A DNA stretch of 7,294 nucleotides from the NCBI GenBank assembly GCA_049669185.1, contig JBATKF010000440.1, positions 1-7,294 of the forward strand. The letters run 5' to 3'. Below are positions 3,755 through 7,294 of the stretch, one piece after another (positions within the stretch are counted from its first letter, which is position 1; each line of letters begins with the position of its first letter). The DNA comes from Thiosocius sp049669185. GTDB lineage: Bacteria; Pseudomonadota; Gammaproteobacteria; Chromatiales; Chromatiaceae. The translations under genes and the position numbers were made by a program. The notes under the pieces were generated by a model, which saw only the letters and a program-made list of their open reading frames with translations, did no database searches and was not told where the DNA came from.

Positions 3755-4727
3755 CGTCGAGTTCCTTTAAAGCAGTGTTCAGGCGGTGGACGAAACCGGC
3801 ATCCGGTTGTGCATCTACGCGCACAACCCAGCAGTCTCGGCACGGCAGTCGGCGGCATTTTACGGCATCTTTCTCGGTCATCAGCACTGGATGCGGGTCG
3901 TCGAAATCCAGATCCGCGGCGGAAAAGGGATGGTGATCGGCAAACGGATGAGCTATCACCTCTACGCCATGGCGCCGCAGCAAGGCGAAAAAACGTGACG
4001 GATTGCCAATGCCGGCTACCGCGTGCACCTCACGCCCGGAAAAGTCCTGCAGAGCGGCCTCGCGATCATCGTGCAGTGCGCGCAACGCAGGCTGTAACAG
4101 CTGCATGGCGTATTCGCCCGCCTGGCCCTGCCCGGTGACGACGACCATGTCGACATGCCGCAGGCGTGACCTGGCCTCGCGCAACGGGCCGGCCGGGAGC
4201 AACAGCCCATTCCCCAGCCGTCGATCACCGTCGATGACGGCGATTTCAAGATCACGGCCCAATGCGTAGTGTTGTAGGCCATCATCGGCGATCACAATAT
4301 CAACCTCGGTATGCTCCAGCAAAGCCTGCACCGCAGCCGGGCGATCGGGACCGACACACATGGGGCATGCGGTGCGCGATGCCAGCATGACGGCCTCATC
4401 GCCAACGCTGTAGGGATCGCTGTCCGCGCGCACCTGCTGCGGCCAGTGGCTGGCGCTGCCGCGATAACCCCGCGACACGATTCCGGGGCGCCAGCCCTGA
4501 CGACGCAGATGCCCGGCCAACCAGATGACCAGCGGCGTCTTGCCCGTACCGCCCACGGTGATGTTACCCACGACGACCACGGGCACCGGGAAGCGTCGCA
4601 CACGGAATAATCCCAGCCGATAAGCGAGCCGCCGCATGCCAGCGACAGCGGCGAACACCAGCGAGAGGGGGAAAAGCAACAGGGACAGGCCGTTAATCGA
4701 GTGCCAATAGTGATCGAGGCGCGGCAC
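3711..4727 (-). CDS. lpxK: Tetraacyldisaccharide 4'-kinase
   Basis: LpxK phosphorylates the 4' position of the tetraacyldisaccharide-1-phosphate to give lipid IVA, at the cytoplasmic face of the inner membrane. The 338-residue protein has a hydrophobic N-terminal helix (about 11-31) that anchors it. The P-loop is GNITVGGTGKT (54-64, Lys63), followed by SRGYRG (85-90), DEAVML (110-115), the DDGLQH motif (148-153), PAGPLRE (178-184), the FADHHPF segment (262-268) and LMTEKDAVKC (282-291), all characteristic of the family. The start is GTG at 4727, with aaggag five bases upstream. It lies 29 bp after exbD and overlaps the Trm112-like gene by 44 bp. No msbA is found beside it, as in Pseudomonas and unlike Escherichia coli. 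Confidence 0.97.
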   Translation of the reverse strand: MPRLDHYWHSINGLSLLLFPLSLVFAAVAGMRRLAYRLGLFRVRRFPVPVVVVGNITVGGTGKTPLVIWLAGHLRRQGWRPGIVSRGYRGSASHWPQQVRADSDPYSVGDEAVMLASRTACPMCVGPDRPAAVQALLEHTEVDIVIADDGLQHYALGRDLEIAVIDGDRRLGNGLLLPAGPLREARSRLRHVDMVVVTGQGQAGEYAMQLLQPALRALHDDREAALQDFSGREVHAVAGIGNPSRFFALLRRHGVEVIAHPFADHHPFSAADLDFDDPHPVLMTEKDAVKCRRLPCRDCWVVRVDAQPDAGFVHRLNTALKELDDGQKTAGHPGLPDL

Positions 4728-4756
4728 CGAGTCTCCTTGCTCAGGTTTCGCGCGAC

Positions 4757-5185
4757 TTACTCGGCATCGCTGTTCGCCTTCCGGGTGACGAAGCTCAGGC
4801 GCGCCATGTTCAATTGAGCGGCCACGTCGAGCACGGTCATCATCGACTGCAGCGGGGCAGTGCGGTCGCCGGACACCACGATGGGGAGATCGTCGCGGCC
4901 GTTCGCGATCTTCTCCAGGGTGCGCCGCAGTGTCTCCGCATCGTGTTTCACGAGTTCGCGCTCGTTGACGTAAAACTGTCCTTGCGCATCGATCGTAATA
5001 TCGATCTTGTCGGTCGGCTGTTCGACGGTATCCTCTGTCGACGCCTCAGGCAGATCGACCTTCAGCTGTGTCTGCTTGTCGAATGTCGTCGATACCATGA
5101 AGAAGATCAGCATCAAGAACACCACGTCGATCAGTGGTGTAATGTCGACGCGTGGCGGTTCGGATCGGCGCGGTCGCAGATTCAT
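4757..5185 (-). CDS. exbD: ExbD/TolR-family biopolymer transport protein
   Basis: ExbD pairs with ExbB to form a proton-driven motor in the inner membrane that energises TonB-dependent uptake or, for relatives, envelope maintenance. The 142-residue protein begins with a short cytoplasmic Arg-rich stretch. A single membrane helix follows, VDITPLIDVVFLMLIFFMVS (13-32), with the essential proton-carrying Asp20. A periplasmic domain (about 35-137) completes it, with the typical YVNERELV and IVVSGDRTAP segments. The ATG at 5185 has ggga about 11 bases upstream, within the end of exbB, and only four bases separate the two genes. No tonB or receptor gene is present. In this comEC-lpxK neighbourhood the client of the motor is unknown. 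TolR is the closest alternative, but no tolA or tolB is nearby. Confidence 0.94.
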   Translation of the reverse strand: MNLRPRRSEPPRVDITPLIDVVFLMLIFFMVSTTFDKQTQLKVDLPEASTEDTVEQPTDKIDITIDAQGQFYVNERELVKHDAETLRRTLEKIANGRDDLPIVVSGDRTAPLQSMMTVLDVAAQLNMARLSFVTRKANSDAE

Positions 5186-5189
5186 ACGC

Positions 5190-5801
5190 TTATTGCTCCC
5201 GTTCGCCGTGCATGACCTCGACCATCTTGAGCGCCTGTTCTTCCATCTGGACGACGATCCGGTCCACCTTGCCGCTGAGGTAGCGGTGAAAAATCACCGC
5301 CGGGATGGCCACCGACAGCCCGGCGGCAGTAGTGATCAGTGCCTCTGAGATACCACCCGCGAGCACGGCGGGATTGCCGACCCCGGAGCTGGTGATCGCG
5401 GTAAACACCTTGATCATGCCGATCACGGTGCCCAGCAGTCCGAGCAGCGGCGAGATATTTGCGATCGTGCCCAGAGTATTGAGATAACGTTCGAGTTCGT
5501 GCACTACCTGACGACCCTCCTCCTCGATCGCCTCCTTCATGACCACCCGCGGGTGACTGCGATTGACCAGGCCGGCCGAAAGAATACGCCCCAGCTGCGA
5601 GCTGTTGCGCACCGTCGCGATATGCGCGGCCGTCAACTGCTTGTTTTGATGTAGCTGCCAGATCTGGGCCACGAGATTGGCCGGCAACACCTTATGTCGG
5701 CGATAGGCCCACAGGCGTTCGACGATGATCGCCATGGCGATAACGGAACAGGCCAGGATCGGCCACATCAACCAGCCACCGGCCTTCACGAGCTCCAGCA
5801 C
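5190..5801 (-). CDS. exbB: ExbB/TolQ/MotA-family proton channel protein
   Basis: This is the partner of ExbD and forms the pentameric channel part of the motor in the inner membrane. The 203-residue product has three membrane helices: about 10-30 (WLMWPILACSVIAMAIIVE), about 115-135 (SPLLGLLGTVIGMIKVF) and about 152-175 (SEALITTAAGLSVAIPAVIF). The long cytoplasmic loop lies between the first two. The second and third helices carry the small-residue and Thr pattern typical of the family. The start is GTG at 5801, with ggagg about ten bases upstream; no better start is seen. It begins 51 bp after the comEC stop and ends four bases before exbD. TolQ is the nearest alternative name, because sequence alone hardly separates them. 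Confidence 0.93.
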   Translation of the reverse strand: MLELVKAGGWLMWPILACSVIAMAIIVERLWAYRRHKVLPANLVAQIWQLHQNKQLTAAHIATVRNSSQLGRILSAGLVNRSHPRVVMKEAIEEEGRQVVHELERYLNTLGTIANISPLLGLLGTVIGMIKVFTAITSSGVGNPAVLAGGISEALITTAAGLSVAIPAVIFHRYLSGKVDRIVVQMEEQALKMVEVMHGEREQ

Positions 5802-5852
5802 GACAGATAATCCTCCAATTGCGAGGTCAGCGGATTGCGCCGACCGAGACGT

Positions 5853-7294
5853 TCAGTGGCCGGATGATACTGCAAGGGGCTGTTCGGCTGCACCGCTGTT
5901 GTGCCACCAGAACCGCCGCGCAGTGTCGCGGAAGGCGTGCGGACCGGATACGACACCATCGCCACCATAGCGCAGATGGATAGTCCCACGCCCCGCGGTG
6001 CTCAACGGGATTACGTCGGCTGCGCGCCAACGCAGGTCGACCTCTGGAGCGGGAAAGCCGTAACGGTTGGCCCAACCTGCGGCGTACAGCACATAGACCG
6101 GGTGAGTTGCGTGGACAAACTCGGCGCTCGACGAACTGCGACTGCCATGGTGGGGTGCCACGACGGCGTGGCTGCGCAGCTTCTCAGGCGTCGATTCAGC
6201 AAGCAGGCTCTCGATCCGCTGCTCGATATCGCCGGTCAGGAGCACCGCACCGGCCGCATTGCTGACTCGCAGAACGCAGGAGGCATCGTTGCCTGCATAG
6301 CGGTGTTGCACGGGGGGATGCAGGTATTCAAACGCGACACCGTCCCACTGCCAAAGGTCGCCCGCGATACACCGCTGTGACCGAAGCTCGATCCGATCGG
6401 GTTCACCCGCCTGCACCTGACCCACGTCTATGCGTCGTGCCAACTCGCGCAGACCCCCAGCATGGTCTTTATCGCCATGACTCAGGACGAGGCGGTCGAT
6501 GCGATCAATGCCGCGCTGCGCAAGGAACGGTGCGACGACCGCCGCAGCGGCAGAGAATCCAGAGCGGAACTCAGGCCCCGTATCGAAGACCAGCGTGTGC
6601 TGGCGGGTCTGGACCACGGTACTTAGCCCTTGCCCGACGTCCAAGAGGAAGATCTCGAAGTCACCGGGTGCCAGCTGCGGCGCACGGGCGAACAGGGCCG
6701 TCGCAAAAAGCGGGATACCCATCCAGCGCAGCGGAAAACCCGGCGGTGCCATCAGCAGACCGAGCGCCAGGAGCAGGGCCAACAGGTCGACGACGCCCAG
6801 CCCGGACAGCTCGGTTGTCGACCAGGGCAGCGCGCCCATCCATGCCAGCCCATCGGCCATCCAGTCGATCGAGGTCCCGAGATGGCCGAGTAACCAGTCT
6901 CCGATAGGCGGCGCTGCTACCACCAAGAGACTGCCCAAAAGGCCAAGCGGCACGACAATCAAGCCAAACAGTGGCACCAGCAGCAGATTGACCAGCGGTG
7001 CCACGCGACTGATCGGCAACCCGAAGACGGCGAGCAGTGGGATCAGCAACAGACTGATCGCCAGCTGGATTCGAATGGCCAAGCGCCAACCGGATGCCGC
7101 CCGATCGAATGTCAATGCAACCAGAATCGCGGCAACAGCACCGAAGGACAGCCAGAGCCCGGCTGCAATCACCGACGGCGGGTGCCAGATTAGGACCGCC
7201 ACCAGTGCGATTGCCAGCGCATGCAGCCTATCGTTCGCACGACGTACCAGCAACGCTGTTGCGAAAATCAAGAGCATGATGAGCGCCCGTTGGG
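5853..7294 (-). CDS. comEC: DNA internalization-related competence protein ComEC/Rec2 (N-terminus outside window)
   Basis: ComEC forms the inner-membrane channel through which single-stranded DNA enters during natural transformation. The frame is open to the right edge; counting from the internal Met at 7277, 474 residues are visible. The edge itself encodes QRALIM, a conserved stretch within the competence domain, so the real start is upstream. Several hydrophobic membrane segments fill about 1-200. A metallo-beta-lactamase-like domain follows, with DVGQG (213-217), the metal-binding motif SHGDKDHAGG (266-275), LLTGD (346-350) and APHHGSRSS (374-382). The end is typical. Both conserved halves look intact, so the protein is probably functional. 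It is the first visible gene of the minus-strand operon, 51 bp before exbB. No other competence gene is present. As in many bacteria, its presence alone does not prove transformability. Confidence 0.95.
   Translation of the reverse strand, partial: QRALIMLLIFATALLVRRANDRLHALAIALVAVLIWHPPSVIAAGLWLSFGAVAAILVALTFDRAASGWRLAIRIQLAISLLLIPLLAVFGLPISRVAPLVNLLLVPLFGLIVVPLGLLGSLLVVAAPPIGDWLLGHLGTSIDWMADGLAWMGALPWSTTELSGLGVVDLLALLLALGLLMAPPGFPLRWMGIPLFATALFARAPQLAPGDFEIFLLDVGQGLSTVVQTRQHTLVFDTGPEFRSGFSAAAAVVAPFLAQRGIDRIDRLVLSHGDKDHAGGLRELARRIDVGQVQAGEPDRIELRSQRCIAGDLWQWDGVAFEYLHPPVQHRYAGNDASCVLRVSNAAGAVLLTGDIEQRIESLLAESTPEKLRSHAVVAPHHGSRSSSSAEFVHATHPVYVLYAAGWANRYGFPAPEVDLRWRAADVIPLSTAGRGTIHLRYGGDGVVSGPHAFRDTARRFWWHNSGAAEQPLAVSSGH

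Noticed and set aside
2834..4138. 434-codon plus-strand frame across kdsB, the Trm112-like gene and lpxK
   Set aside because: Long only because it lies opposite GC-rich genes; the minus-strand genes are certain.

Overview
The window looks like a GC-rich gammaproteobacterial chromosome segment. Six genes lie head to tail on the minus strand: comEC (cut by the right edge), exbB, exbD, lpxK, a Trm112/YcaR-family gene and kdsB. A low-molecular-weight tyrosine phosphatase follows 1.7 kb further on, also on the minus strand. From memory, this is the order around lpxK-kdsB-ptpA in Pseudomonas and many Chromatiales-type bacteria. There, murB and rne (RNase E) follow the phosphatase. No murB is present here. 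The plus-strand Pro/Ala-rich tail that ends at base 204 fits the end of rne by position and composition. The genus cannot be read from the sequence.

Left part (1-646): the tail of the plus-strand gene faces the end of the phosphatase gene. Between them sits a 404-bp non-coding element (213-616). It has imperfect 24-bp terminal inverted repeats (20/24 matching), an exact flanking 6-bp direct repeat (cgcagt), and an interior packed with short palindromes. This is the anatomy of a MITE-like non-autonomous transposon. With it removed, the two convergent genes would end only 15 bp apart, sharing a 10-bp-stem hairpin (623-646).

Middle part (630-2820): the phosphatase gene has a TTG start and a possible promoter of its own. 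It is separated from kdsB by 1,682 bp. That gap holds a 5'-truncated, frameshifted remnant of a glutathione S-transferase gene (1448-1661, minus). It also holds a plus-strand gene for a secreted protein that is about one-fifth methionine (1881-2396), a strong hairpin after it, and a 96-residue protein of unknown function (2530-2820) whose 3' end overlaps that of kdsB. This is the variable, accessory-looking part of the window.

Right part (2801-7294): a compact operon. Gaps are 4 to 51 bp, and lpxK overlaps the Trm112 gene by 44 bp. KdsB (CMP-Kdo synthetase) and LpxK (lipid A 4'-kinase) serve the Kdo-lipid A core of lipopolysaccharide. ExbB and ExbD form an energy-coupling motor in the inner membrane. 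The Trm112-like protein is a small zinc-type partner of methyltransferases. ComEC is the inner-membrane DNA-uptake channel. I see no CRISPR array, tRNA, rRNA, or complete new defence or mobile system. The most novel items are the MITE-like element, the Met-rich protein and the GST remnant.
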